Below are positions 12,547-24,600 of a DNA stretch of 64,000 nt, one piece after another (positions within the stretch are counted from its first letter, which is position 1; each line of letters opens with the position of its first letter). The notes under the pieces are model-generated. The model worked only from the letters and a program-made list of their open reading frames with translations. It ran no database searches and was not told the origin of the DNA. The DNA comes from Calvatia gigantea (taxonomy: Eukaryota; Basidiomycota; Agaricomycetes; Agaricales; Lycoperdaceae). The position numbers and the translations under genes are program-made. The DNA is taken from contig JACAAK010000007.1 in assembly GCA_025093985.1 (NCBI GenBank), forward strand, positions 1,922,001-1,986,000, in the 5' to 3' direction.

Positions 12547-13816
12547 ATGGATGTCGACGCCTCAGCACCACCTTCACAGTCCTACACTATCCTTCGCATC
12601 AAGCGGAAGAGAAACGAAGAGCCATTGGATGCATTAGGTACGTAGATGTTGTCATTTTCACCTCAACCCGACCTTCATGGATATGTGCAGTTGTCGAGTC
12701 GCGTGTCCGTCGCAAGAAGTCTCGCGGTGGGGTTGGTGTATTTCAATATGCGCATACGGTAGAAGATAATGCTTGGAAAGACGAGAAGAGTCAAAAGGAC
12801 ATCAAGGTGAGCCATTCGTCAGCCCGGGGCGATCCAGGCTCATGCGCACCAATGCACAGGATAGAATATCTCGTTTGGCTAAGGAAGATGTTGCGAAAGC
12901 CCCAGTCCGAAACTACTATGCCGGAATCAGAATTACCTAGTTCCCCGAAACGTTTGAAGAAAGCTCAGACGCCACGATATACCATCGTATCCACTGACGA
13001 GCAAGGTCCGCCAACAAAACGGCGAACGGCAACCCCGTAGGTATATATCTTTGGATGGAGTCGACCTCATCTGACCCAGTGCTAGGCCACAAACGAGCTC
13101 GTCAGCCGTCTTGCCAAAGAATCCGCCTTTCCCTGATTTCCGAATGTATGACGCTATTCCTTCAGGGGGCAAATCCATCCAAGCAGGCGAAACAGACCCC
13201 GAAATGGAGAAATTTTTGCCTCTGTTAAAGGACTACCTGAAGAGTGAGTGTTACAATTTGCACCGACTGATATGCTCATTGCGCAGTCCATGATATTTCG
13301 TCGAATTCTCTCATTAGTTCCGACGCCGCAACGCCTAAAGTCAGAAGCGGTTCGCCCGTTGGCGACGAATCTGATGACTATGTTTGGGACGTTTTCTACC
13401 ATAGACCCGTCACCCTGAGCGAATGGAACTCAGTTGCCGTAAGAACAGGAACTCTGTGAGTGTCATACTTGTTATCTTGAGGCGTCCATTAAATTCTGCT
13501 TCAGCACTGGTCTACCTTTGTCGGTACTCGACTCCGATGAATCAGGATCAGATTCAGAGGCTGAAGACGAAGCTGACGAGGACTCAAATGGTAAGTGAGG
13601 CCGGGACGCTCTTTCACATTCCTAAACCCTTCCAGCTGAGGAGTACTACAAGAACGACTACCCTGATGAAGAGACGGATTCAGAGCCCGATCATAGTGGT
13701 AAGTTTCACGCCCTCAATTGTAAGGTTACCCTGGCTCACGGAGGGATGATGAATTCCACGAAGGATCCGATTATGACGATGTGGTGCACTACCGCGATGA
13801 CGGAGAGGACTTTTAA
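12547..13816 (+). CDS. IWR1: IWR1, RNA polymerase II nuclear import factor
   Basis: Iwr1 binds assembled RNA polymerase II and carries it into the nucleus. The N-terminus has the signature YTILRIKRKRNEEPLDAL, then a basic patch (RVRRKKSR). The C-terminus has DDYVWDVFYHR and a strongly acidic tail ending YRDDGEDF, as in the family. Junctions are clear for 12547-12637, 12691-12806, 12860-, -13036, 13086-13243, 13287-13455, 13505-13590, 13636-13698 and 13764-13816. The third exon is uncertain. Reading on gives the family-like RISRLAKEDV but then a stop near 12940. A 58-base intron at 12873-12930 with a weak GTTTGG donor restores the frame (284 residues). A one-base error near 12900 is the alternative. 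Confidence 0.85.
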
Positions 13817-13999
13817 GTCTTAGATTTTACTTTTGGGAGCATGATGTATAGTATCCACAACCCAATATACAATTCTTCATTCCATCTATCCTATTTGACA
13901 ATTTTCGTAATACAGGGGCACGAACCGACTATGATTTCTTTACACTTTGGCGATAGAGGATCCACTCTATGGAATTACCAAATTAATTCAGACCGCATT

Positions 14000-15919
14000 T
14001 CACGTCGTAGTAAGCACACTTACATCCGACGATATTTGACGTTGGGACTTCTTCCTTGTTGCCGCTCCCAATCTAACGAAGCCAAAGAAGTATGCAAAGA
14101 GGAGAAGGATCGCCATGAAGGCAATCGCCATTCCCGCTCCTAGGAAACCCGCATCAATGGGATGAAGCCGCTCATTATCAATGGCTTGTTTCGCGGCGAG
14201 CGTCAGATCCCCACAGCCTCTATCCTGGGTGTTCTGGCAAACCGTGCACCAAGTCGTGATGTCGTTGATGGCGACGCCCTAAATCATGGTTATTTCGGAA
14301 CGAGACGTGACTCAAACGCATAAACTCACGGAAAGGCGATCTACGAACATCGCAAGAGGCACATCATCGGGGGCCCCGAACATGTTGAAGGTCTTGAAAT
14401 TGTCCTCCAACGTCCCGTTTTTGAAGTTAAACCGGACAACTGGTCCATTACCCGAGGATCGGACTTCAAGAGCAACGGCGGACGCATAATTGACTGCAAA
14501 TTGGACAGACAGTTTGCGACCTATCAGGTACGGTCGGTACTGACATACCTATTCCGGCAAGTTCGGGGTTTTCCTGAGCAACCCCAGTCATATTGAACAG
14601 GGAAATGAACGGTTTGTATGAGATTTCCTGATAAAGGATTTTAAGAGGACTAGAAGAATCCGCTATTTGAGCAAACCCCTCCAAGATAGATGGCAGGATG
14701 GTTCGGCCAGCAACTAATACTTAGTGCTAGCTCGTAAAAACGTGACACCAACTCACTGTTTCCGATCCCGTCCAACTCTGGGGAACTAAAGACACCATAT
14801 TCATGGAAGTTGGCGAGATCACGCGCTTGCGCTAAGACGGATGGCGGGAGGAAGTTGGAGAAATCCGCATCGTGGAGAGATAGGACGTTCAAGAAATCGA
14901 AAATCTGGAAATACCCTTCAAAACTGATGTTTGAAGGCGAGCGATGGCACACACATTCCACTGACCCCATGCCAATGAGTGAGCAAATCCAAAGCGGTAA
15001 TGGAGAATTATTTACCATATCCTCTAATGAGACGGGTCGTCCGTTGAGATAATGTCCAAGGGAACTCAAGGATTCTGCATTTTCTTCCTCTTTCTTCTTG
15101 AACTCAGCGGAAGCGTAGAAAACTTTGGTTGCTTTTCCAAAAGTCTACCAGGCGTGCAATAAGCCCAAACGATTCCGAGGGCATATCGCTTTGACGCACG
15201 TTGCACGAAGTCCAACCTTCCAACGAGATGTCGTTATCAGGTTCAACAGACTCAACTACCATGCAAATCCATCGGATCACCGTGTCTGTACGGGGCAGCA
15301 GGAAACTTACTGGGAATATACTGCCGGTTCGGAGCATCACGTGGACCCCAATCCAGTATGGGTTCAGCCTCGTGGACAGGTTATCATGAACTGTTCACGG
15401 ACCTGATAACCTCCAAGTGGTGCGGTAATCGTCGTCCCATTAGCGATCTTCCCACTCGAGATCGGCGTTGGCGGAAAGAATCCCTGCAAAAGAGCAATTG
15501 CAGAATTGAAGATTACTCCACCTTCCCCTCCAGCATCAGCTCGAGCACGAATCTGTGAACTATCAACAACTGTAGTGTTGATGCCCTGGATGAAGGTGGG
15601 GGACGACTCGTTCAGGTAGCGCCGGCGTAAGAATTGACCCAATTGGAATTCCTCTTGCTAAGCGAAGGATTCAGAAGAAATAAAAGAAAAAACAAAAGGG
15701 TAAATACTGTTCCGAGTGATGTAACAGCTGTGCCAGAGGGGGTGTATGACTTGGGATCTTGATAGAAGCCTGTGCGTCACGATAACCGTTATCATTATTA
15801 TCACTGTTATCCTGGGGCAACGATCACCGCGATGAAGCACCACAAACCGTACCTTCACGGTCCCCATGCCGAACTAAGAGAACAACACCGAGAACTTGGC
15901 TATTACTTGTGTCGGACAT
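14000..15919 (-). CDS. Membrane-anchored histidine acid phosphatase
   Basis: This is a histidine-phosphatase superfamily protein (lysosomal/prostatic acid phosphatase branch) of roughly 450 residues. The catalytic RHGDR lies at residues 17-21 and the proton-donor HD in LSLHDAD. Near the C-terminus a hydrophobic helix (GAGMAIAFMAILLLFAYFFGF) is followed by a short basic tail (ATRKKSQRQ), suggesting a single-pass anchor. No N-terminal signal peptide is visible, so an upstream exon could be missing. Splicing is dense and includes a 10-base exon at 15311-15320 that joins GGYQ to IESVEPDN. It hydrolyses phosphomonoesters; the substrate cannot be told. All junctions I could place keep one frame. 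Confidence 0.85.
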
Positions 15920-17097
15920 AGTAAAATCGAATGATAAATGCGTAAGTTCCGACCAGGCCCGCTAGATATGGGCGGGGTCACTGCGGGAGGAAGAGGAGGT
16001 CAATCCCCCGAGAAGCATGTGGCCATTATTTATACCTTCCTCGAACACGCTCCAGGGTTCTGAACTTCATAAGCAGGGTGGCACTGATGAGTCAGATATT
16101 CTGCACTGGATAGTTCAAAAGCATTCGCGTCAGGGGGCCGTCCTGGGTGTGATTGCAGGATGGTTAAAGTGTAGTGTTGCTTGAACCTTTGATCGTAATT
16201 TGGGTTATCTTTCGTTCAGCGATGGACAAAGTGGTCAATCGAAAATCCGCAAGTGATTTGAGAATGATTGATAGTATTAACAGCTGCAAAATGTTAACGC
16301 TACATTCATGATTGGGGGTGGAATGCTAGCAGGCGGCCCATCTATAATAAATTGGGTCATGATGCATAATACATGAAAGGCGGTCCAGGGTAAACAAGTC
16401 CTCTACGGGTACTTAAAGTCTTCATTCTAGTGGCAAAAATTGGCAGGTCTAACGAAAACGCGAGACAGAGGTTGGAGCATGCCAGCAGAGGTGGTCGGGT
16501 GGGAGAGAGGGTACGTGAGAAGGTATTAGATCGTCCACCGAGGTTGAGGCGATAGGAATCGCAACGGATCTATAGAGTTCCTCCCACTGATTCCATTGTC
16601 TAAAAAAGGGCTGTGTCAGTGCCAGGTAAGGCAAGATCGAAGTGGCGCTGGGCATGAAGAAAGTGGTGCAAATTAATGATGAAAAATGATCATTGGATTA
16701 AATCACAGTAAAGCCCACAAGCCTCAAGGGGCATGGGAACCAAACCGAATAACCAGGGCCAACAATAGCTTCCTGCTGTTCCGGCCGCGCGGAGGACCGA
16801 GTCGGAATTCCGCTTGTCCCTCGCAGGTAATGCAGATTTTTAACCAGCAAGAGCTGCCAGTCTGCGTTAACGAAGATAACGGCAAATTGTCCTCCATCGG
16901 GACATGCAGCGTGTTGCTTGTCACCACAGAAAAAAGGATATAGAGAAGAAGGTCCTGCTAACGCATTCCTGCGTTAGCAGTCATAGTTAAAAATATGAAC
17001 AGTCAATGGGCTAAAAATATATAGGAAAAAAAAATGAAGATCAAGTCGGACCGGGGTGGCTCATGAAAATGATCTGGCAAATCAAGGATCGCCTACT
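15920..17097. other. Intergenic region with a perfect hairpin
   Basis: About 1.2 kb lies between the phosphatase start and the BOR1 stop. No gene is supported. The only structured element I noticed is the inverted repeat at 16955-16980, listed separately. Confidence 0.55.
16955..16980. repeat. Perfect 11-bp inverted repeat, 4-base loop
   Basis: The arms CTGCTAACGCA (16955-16965) and TGCGTTAGCAG (16970-16980) are exact reverse complements around TTCC. It lies about 120 bp beyond the BOR1 stop on the 3' side of that gene. Confidence 0.85.
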
Positions 17098-19557
17098 TCA
17101 TTGGATGGCCGAAGGAAAGCATCGGCGAGGATGCTTGGCAGTTTTTGCCACGTAATGATAAGATGGACGAGGGGGAAACTTGAAACGCGAAATGAACCGA
17201 GATGAAACAAAAATAGAGGAGAGTGCCAAGGCGTGGAGCCGGAGGCAACGCAAGTAGGCAGATAAGGGAGACGGCATGGCACAAAATGAGGACGGAATAT
17301 GGAACAAAGAAAGCAAGAGTGGACCAGCGCCAGAGACATCGACGCCATCAAGATAAAAAGCGCTCACAAATGAAGATGCCGTTGGCCCATCAAGTATCAT
17401 CAGTTCTTCGTCGGTGAACGGCATGCGTGGAATCAGGAATATACGAAGGGGGACCAGCAGCATGATGATGACAGGGAATCCAATCGCAGCTATGATCGGA
17501 AGCGAAGAATGTCAGTAAACGCGAAGTATCCAGTGTTGGGTCGTGAAACGGACGAACCGATGGTCTGGGTAATGGCAAATGTAGCGCCAAATCCGACAAG
17601 TTCGACTGCAAGGAACATCAGAGTACGTGATTTACGAACTCTTCTAAGTGGTTCATTAAGAGGTGTAAGTTGTCTATCTTGAGTTAGATACAGAATTTTT
17701 TTCGTAATTCCATTGCCCTGGAGCGCGTCCAGGCCCATATACCAGCTGTATCGGAATTCGTTAGCGCAAGCCATTGGGATTCAGGATTGGCTTTGAGGAA
17801 AGGAACGTACAACAACCCGGCAAGGACTCCCCGGGGGATAAGGTTGAGCAAATGAAGGAATGGGCCAGTAAGTAACACCAGACACAAACTTCCTTGTGCG
17901 AGGTTAGATGCTCGTTGTTCGACCACAGCGATAGGGACCTCATGATGTGTAGCACCAAAATTCAGATCCCGCGGGGGTATCGGGTGTTTGTCTGAGCTGC
18001 GTGAAGGAGCACGGGATAGGACGACCGGTAGAGAGGCGAGACGGGGTGCGGGATACTCGATCTTCTTCATCTTTCTCGTATCTTGGACTGTGGTCCATTA
18101 CGAGAAGTGAAGCAGTGTGAATGGGAGCCTGGGGGATAAGGCCATTGGGAGCTGGCACGCCAATGAGACCCGCTATGAAGGTCGTGATGCCGAGGAGGAA
18201 AAAGTCCCAGTGGAATCCAGGAGGTTTGCGTAACGGAAATTCGGCTCCTTGTGCCATCAACGACTAGATAGTGAAATTAACGCTCTGAAAAAGTTGAAAA
18301 AACGACTGGGACTCACCGAAACGTTGTGGTCAAAGAAGAATAAGATCCATAGAACTACACCAAATGGGAGCGCAATTCCCACCCATTTGCCGTCCAGTTG
18401 CCAAAATCTCACAAGCCAATCACGCCCGTTAGCTGCTGTAAATGCAGGACCAACAGGAAGAGCTTCTGGATTGGCGGCATTGAATCTTCCCCAATAAGCC
18501 ATCGCAGAGGCGGCGATGAGACTGATGGGCATCCCATAGTCAGCGAAGAACCTGCGAATATGTCGGTGGAAGTAGCGTGAATGTGCAAGGAACTGGAAGA
18601 GGAAGGACGTGACAAGCATGAGCAATGCAAGGATTATCGAAACGAGATAGCCAGGTTCAGGGTTGGAGAACTGGCGAGTGAGAACCTGGATACCATATTG
18701 AAGATAAACCCAAGAGACATAGAATCCGAATGTGTCGCAAGAGAACAGGGTGACATATTTAAGGAAGTTGCACCCTTGTGAAGAACACAATGTAAGTATC
18801 CGCGGAGTCCAGAGAAATGAAACTGGAAAGTGACAATTGACCTACAGTTTAGGATAGCGGTGGCCCAGTGAAGAATAGCGGCCCACAAGTAGACCCAACC
18901 GATGAAGTGGTGGTAATTTGGGGGATTGGATTCATGACTGAGAATGTCAAAGATAGTTTTGTTAAAAACTGTAATAGGGCCTAACAAACACAATCAACAA
19001 TGGACGATTAATATGTAGATACTGTCAAACGTGGTCGTACCAGTAACTCCCGCAACGGTCAATGGTTGGGCACCAAATATCGAGGAGATAAATGCGGCCA
19101 TGAAGGATGACATGAGAACTTCTGCAACACCGTACTCGTGAGTTGTCTCGATTAGGTCCAAAGAGAAAGCAATGCCGGGTAGCACACTATGATTTCGACG
19201 TCAGACAATCAAACATCTCAGGGTAGCACAAAACACCTACTTAGCAAAGAAGATAAGGGCGGTAGCGGGTATTACACGGTAGTTCCAAGCATCCGTCCAG
19301 TCGCTTAAATACCACGAGCCTCTGGCACGAATGTCCGTTATGATTCCTGTCCCCAGACGGCGATACCAGGCACGGGGTCTAGTTTTAACAGGCTCCAGAG
19401 TTATTGAAGTGGCCTCGGATTCGACATTTTGTGGGGTGGGCTGGTCCAAAGGGTCCAATTCCTGGACGGTTGTGTTCCGGACGGTAGCAGGAACGTTGTC
19501 TGACATGAGGAGATATTGTTCCATGCATGAAGGTGAAGGAAATTTAACCCTGGTCAT
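17098..19557 (-). CDS. BOR1: BOR1-type borate/anion transporter (SLC4 family)
   Basis: This is a multi-pass HCO3-transporter-family protein; fungal members export borate at the plasma membrane. Conserved stretches are SVLPGIAFSLDLIETTHEYGV, ISSIFGAQPLTVAGVTGP, GVPAPNGLIPQAPIHTASL, EVPIAVVEQRASNLAQG, LIPRGVLAGL and the near-C-terminal IPRMPFTDEELMILDGPTA. Many hydrophobic helices lie between them. The start is one of the in-frame Met codons at 19557, 19524 or 19506. A hydrophilic loop near 18000-18060 needs a short, C/T-rich intron to stay open; a frame break there is the alternative. The last intron is uncertain, but both candidate endings use a stop at about 17092-17100. It is divergent from the ABHD12-like gene. 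Confidence 0.9.
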
Positions 19558-19687
19558 TCAGCCCTTGCCGCAAATTTTGTTAGCCAACTGTTGGCCGGCT
19601 TTGGATCGGGCACGTGCTGTCACAAGCAGGGCGCTTAGAGTCGCAGTGCGACCAGATCGAATTGACTCCCGAACATATTCCACGACC

Positions 19688-21191
19688 ATGACGGAAGATA
19701 GTGACGTGCCAGACACTGTCGGAACACTGCCAGACGGTGACGCACAACCTCAACAAAAAAGTAAGGCGGTTTCCTGGATTGACAAAATCCGCCGAATATT
19801 GCTCGTAATTGGAATATTTTACGTTGGGGTTGTCGTGCTCATATGCACCCCTTTCTTCCAAAGACAGTAAGTCCCTCGGAAACTGATGTTAGTTGGGTTA
19901 TCCGTTGATCATTCCAAGTGCACTCTACCTCAACGCAGTCAGAATCCCTCTCTTCGCAAACTACGACCTCCCAGAGAAATATGGCCTTGCTCGTATGTTA
20001 ACATCTCTCGTCACAGAAACGTCAGCATGACCAGTTCCGCTTTAGCCAATAAGACCTTGAACATACATATGCCCACTCCCGATGGCGAGTCCCTTGGTGC
20101 TTGGTTCACTTTATCGGACCATTACTATCACACACTCCCTGTACCTCCTACCAAAGAGTCTCTTCCCACGAAACATATTCCGATAGCAGCCCAGAAATAC
20201 CCTACCATATTGTTCCTTCACGGAAACGCTGCAACGCGCGCTTACGCGGCCCGTGTTCAACATTATTCAACTTTCTCTTCACGGCTTGGAGTCAATGTCT
20301 TGGTCATCGATTATCGTGGCTTTGGGGATAGCACGGGGATTCCAAGCGAAGAAGGTCTTATCCGCGATGCTCGAGCAGCTTGGGATTGGCTTGTCCGCAA
20401 AGGGGTTAACGCGGATGATATTCTTATCGTTGGACATAGTCTAGGTACGGGTATTGCTGCAGGACTTGGGAAAGAACTTGCAGAGCACGGAATTGCGTGC
20501 AAGGGCATTGTATTTCTGGCCGTAAGATTTACTGTGGATTCTACTGTCATTGTAGAAGAACTAATGAGCTCCTTTAGCCTTTCTCGAGCATACAGCAAGT
20601 TCTGCAAACCTACCACATCTTTGGTTTGCTCCCTTTAATGAAGCCCCTTGCCGTGATTCCATGGGCCGCAGGTGAGTGGCGCGGCACCTGGCGAGTGAAA
20701 GAAGTTAATGGTTTGGCGTAGATATCGTAAACTGGGCTTTGATTCACAAATTTGATACGCTTAAAGCGGTTCCAGTATGGCGTACCCCCATGCAGATGAA
20801 CTTTAGTACTGACTTCTCCTAGAGCATAAATGTGCCAGTGTTGATTGCACACGCAGAGAACGACTGGGATATCCCGGATTCTCATTCGGACGTGCTGTTT
20901 AATGCGCTCCTTGATGGAGAATTACCGGAACTAAAGTTACCGGCGAATGCGATTCGAGCATCGAAAGAAGACTATGATCTTATGTCTTCTTCACTCGAGG
21001 AGCGTCAGGAAGCGAGGGCTCGGATAGTGAAACGGACTGATATGGGTGGATTTGGATACATAGAGAGTTTTTGGGATGCAAGCAAGGAGCGCAACGTAAC
21101 ACTGGTGAAGACGTTGTATGGCGGGCACGACTACATAGGAGTACAGGAGGGCGTACAGGATATCATTGGACACATGTTTGGGTTCTTTTGA
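19688..21191 (+). CDS. ABHD12-like membrane alpha/beta hydrolase
   Basis: Exons 19688-19866, 19919-19992, 20046-20521, 20578-20671, 20722-20774 and 20823-21191 give 414 residues. One N-terminal transmembrane helix (residues about 35-55, ILLVIGIFYVGVVVLICTPF) precedes a serine hydrolase fold. Visible are the oxyanion segment LFLHGNAATRA, DYRGFGDSTG, nucleophile elbow VGHSLGTG, acid-loop VPVLIAHAENDWDIP and catalytic His in YGGHDYIG. ABHD12 and ABHD12B relatives hydrolyse lysophospholipids or monoacylglycerols at the ER; the yeast relative is YNL320W/Bem46-like. The substrate is inferred, not seen. Intron 2 needs the acceptor at 20045 to yield EKYGLAPNKTLN. Confidence 0.87.
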
Positions 21192-21660
21192 CTCAAATCC
21201 TGATGCTATCACCCATCCCCTCCCCCTTCCGGACTATCCGGGGAGCTGACCGGCATTCCAAAAAGATTTCGAGACGTTGGCTTCCTGAAAGCCGGACAAT
21301 GCCGAACATGGTTGAGGAGTTTTTGGATATTCAAGCTCAGAACCTCAAAATGATACCGTCTTCGCCAGCTTCATTCAGGCGCCCTTGCGATAAGAAAGCA
21401 CAGACAGACAAACCCGCACCTGTTAATGCAAGCCTTACTTCGTGGGGATATGATACTGGGGTCCTTCTGTACATTTGGAGTGGGAGTTTATTTTCTCACC
21501 CCAGATGCACGTGTCACTAATTGCGTCATAGATCATTGGCATCGATCGGCGGCAGGAATATGGGGATCGCCTTGCCAGATATGGTGCAAAAGCAGTTCTG
21601 TCATTCAAATATTCATGCTCCACCTCGCCGTTCTGCTGCTTGAGCTGCGCCTTCAAGGCC
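21192..21660. other. Intergenic spacer
   Basis: About 470 bp separates the hydrolase stop from the first plausible Met of the phytochrome remnant. Nothing else was recognised. Confidence 0.5.
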
Positions 21661-24600
21661 ATGGCAGAAGACAAAACCTCGTCGACATCATTCCCCCCGT
21701 CTTTCTCTGTATCTTCAACTAAACAGAACTTTTCTCCAACTTCAACTTCGTTTGTTTATCCTGTGCGCTCTCTCCTGACTGCTATCCAACCAGCTGCTCC
21801 CATTCCTCGAAGCAAATCCATCGATCATGTATCCTCTTTATTCTCATAAAAATTGCATGAAAATAACCCCTGGCCGGGGCAAGGTGTAGAAGGTAACAGC
21901 GAAGGAGCCAGTAGCGATTCGGGCTTGGGAGAAGGAGGAAACAAACTTGGGGATGAAGACACAAATCTTTCCTTTCCCGATCAGGCTTCGACGCCAGATC
22001 CTCCTACCGGGGCTTCAGGCTCTCAAACCAGAAAAATGACTATGCGAATATCCCGCTTCCCCTCCCAGCCACCTTTTCAAAGCATCCAAGCACCTTCAAC
22101 TCATGTCTCCCCCGCATCACAGCATAGCAACTCTGATATGTCCGCTTCCTTTGATAATGACAAGAGAAAGAGTGGCAAGAGAAAGAAAAGTAGGAACAAG
22201 TCCTCTCCCAACTATCGCCACTTCCCGGCAGAAGAGGCAGATCTTGATGCTCTGAGAACATTTAAAACTTCGTCCCCCGTTGAATCGACTCGCTCATCAA
22301 TTGGTGTGGAGCCGGAAGGCCAAAGTGAATTGTTGGAGTATCCTGTGATGCCACTACCTCTGGCATCCACGAGTTCATCTTTCTTACCTTCCGTGACAAC
22401 CTCAACCCCGTCCGCACCAGCTTCCCATCACTCTCCTGCGTCATTTACAGAAGAGAAGTAAGACCCTATGTTGTTAGGACAGCCTCATGCTGAAGACCGT
22501 GCCAATGAAGGGTTAAATCAGCAGGAGCAGGCCTCAGGTGACGAAGCACATTCACCGGCACCTTCTGCCAAAAGATGGCACACTCCCAACTCATCCTTTT
22601 CCATCCACGTGGAATCATTAGATGAACCTGCTAACGAGCTCGGTATCATTGATCCGCCCTCAGAGGCCGTGGATGAAGTCCCGGACCTTCCTTTCAACCT
22701 CTCTCAATACGGGCTCGTCCACCTGCCCCCTTTACCATCCCCCAGTTCGAGTGAATGGTGGTCTGGGTCCGGGACACCCTCAAAGCAAGGAAGTTTGTAC
22801 ACCCGAGGAACATCAAACCGTGGGCCTTCATCCGTCCTTGCTGATCGCTTCCAGTGCATAGGCGGAAGTTCTGAGGACAACGAGTATTTCTCAAGTTCAC
22901 CTGAACCAGTTACGAACAGTACCCCAGAGGGCGACTCTTCGGGTTCATCCAAGGGCGTTTCGTCAAGAGAAGGAGATGACCTACTAACGTCCGCCAGTGA
23001 CAGTGGACGATCTCTGTCCGGGTCTGGACAGGCAATCTCGAGTATCCCGACTTCTGTCGGAGATGAGAATTCTGGGGTTGGCTCAGGTGGCAGCCTGGGA
23101 ACTGATTCGAGATCAGAAGGAAGTAGTAGTGGAAGCGATGGGCCTTTTGATTTTCGGTTCCAATATGCGCAAGACCAACATGGAAATTTGTTATAGTTGG
23201 ACGTGAGGGCAAATTACAACGATGCGAAGACGAGGTAGGCTTTATATTTTTCATCTTGGGTACCGTGTATAATCATGACGCATATCTAGCCCATTCGGAC
23301 ACCAGGCACGGTGCAGGGTTTTGGAGTGTTGGTGGCTGTGGAGGATCTTGGAGGATACTCTGGTCGTCCGCCAGGTATCTGAGGTCAGAAACCTCGTTTG
23401 TTTTTGTAAACCAGGACTGAATGAGGTCTGCAGAATTCGACGGAACTTTTGGGACTCTCTCCGCGTTACCTGTTTTCTCTTGAATGTCTCACCGATACTC
23501 TGCCGGACAGCTCTCTTGGAGCCCTGTGGGATAATATTCAGTTTCTCATTGACCCAGCTTGCGCGGTTTCCGATGAGGAAGATAGCGCCCCCCATGTATT
23601 TACACTAAGCGGCTGGGGAGAACCAGGGTCTGCCTGCCTCCGAATGGCACAGGTGAAGGAGATTCCTCCTACCCTGAATCTGAAAGAAAACGTCGTTGGA
23701 CTTGCTGGTGTACCGCCCATCGTGCCCAGCCCATTAACGACTCAAAGCCAGGACTTATAGTCCTAGAGTTCGAACTCGAGTCCGATACTTTCAACCCTTT
23801 GTATCCGCCTATGTCGTCCTTTAGACTTGACCCCCCTGAAAATCTATCCCAAGGTTTAACGCTGGATAGCACGATAGCGACATCCTCGGGAGTTAGTTCA
23901 CCTGGATCGACGGCCGTTTCAGACATGTTGGGTTTTTCTGCGAAGTCTCCAACGTCAACAGACAGTGAAACTTTGGATTCATAATCCTCCCTTTCACCCA
24001 CTCAACCTACGCCTCATGCTTTTCGCACCCAATCCCAATTCACACCTCATTCTCTTACCGGGCTCGAAAGTCAAGATGACTGGATGCCAAGCGCAGAAGA
24101 TATTATTGAAAGTACGACCAATTATGCCAAACGCCTTCCCGCTTTAGAGCGACTGTGGAGGCTAAACCGATCAACTTATGGAACACCCTCAACACCTTCC
24201 CCCGATCCCGCTCCCCCCACAAACCCCACCTCAGGCAAAGCACCGCGTACGCGCCGCCGTGGCACGTCTTCGGCTGCTGGTACCGGTATGATGGATGTAT
24301 TCGCTGTTATGGCGCAGATCAACGATCAGCTTGGAGCAGCCAGCGACTTGGACACATTCCTGAAGGTGACAGTCGGGGTGATTAAGGATTTCACCGCGTG
24401 ATAGTGTATCAATTCAATGAGCTTTGGAATGGGTAGGTCGTCGCTGAGCTCGTGGACTGGGGTGTAACGAGGGACCTTTACAGAGGTTTACATTTTCATA
24501 CCGAAGCAGGTACATGGTGTGCCCGTGTTATAAAGATTACCGAAGATCTTGTTCATCTGTGGCCGTTGTTTAGGCGCGGGATTTATACATGATTAGTCAG

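Noticed and set aside
17998..18072. Firm frameshift in BOR1 loop
   Set aside because: A 46-base C/T-rich GT-AG intron restores the frame within a variable hydrophilic loop, so no defect needs to be assumed.
22452..22475. GTAAGA...TTAG as a tiny intron that would remove the stop at 22459
   Set aside because: It would be only about 20 bases long, far below the 45-base minimum seen in the intact genes, so the stop is treated as real.
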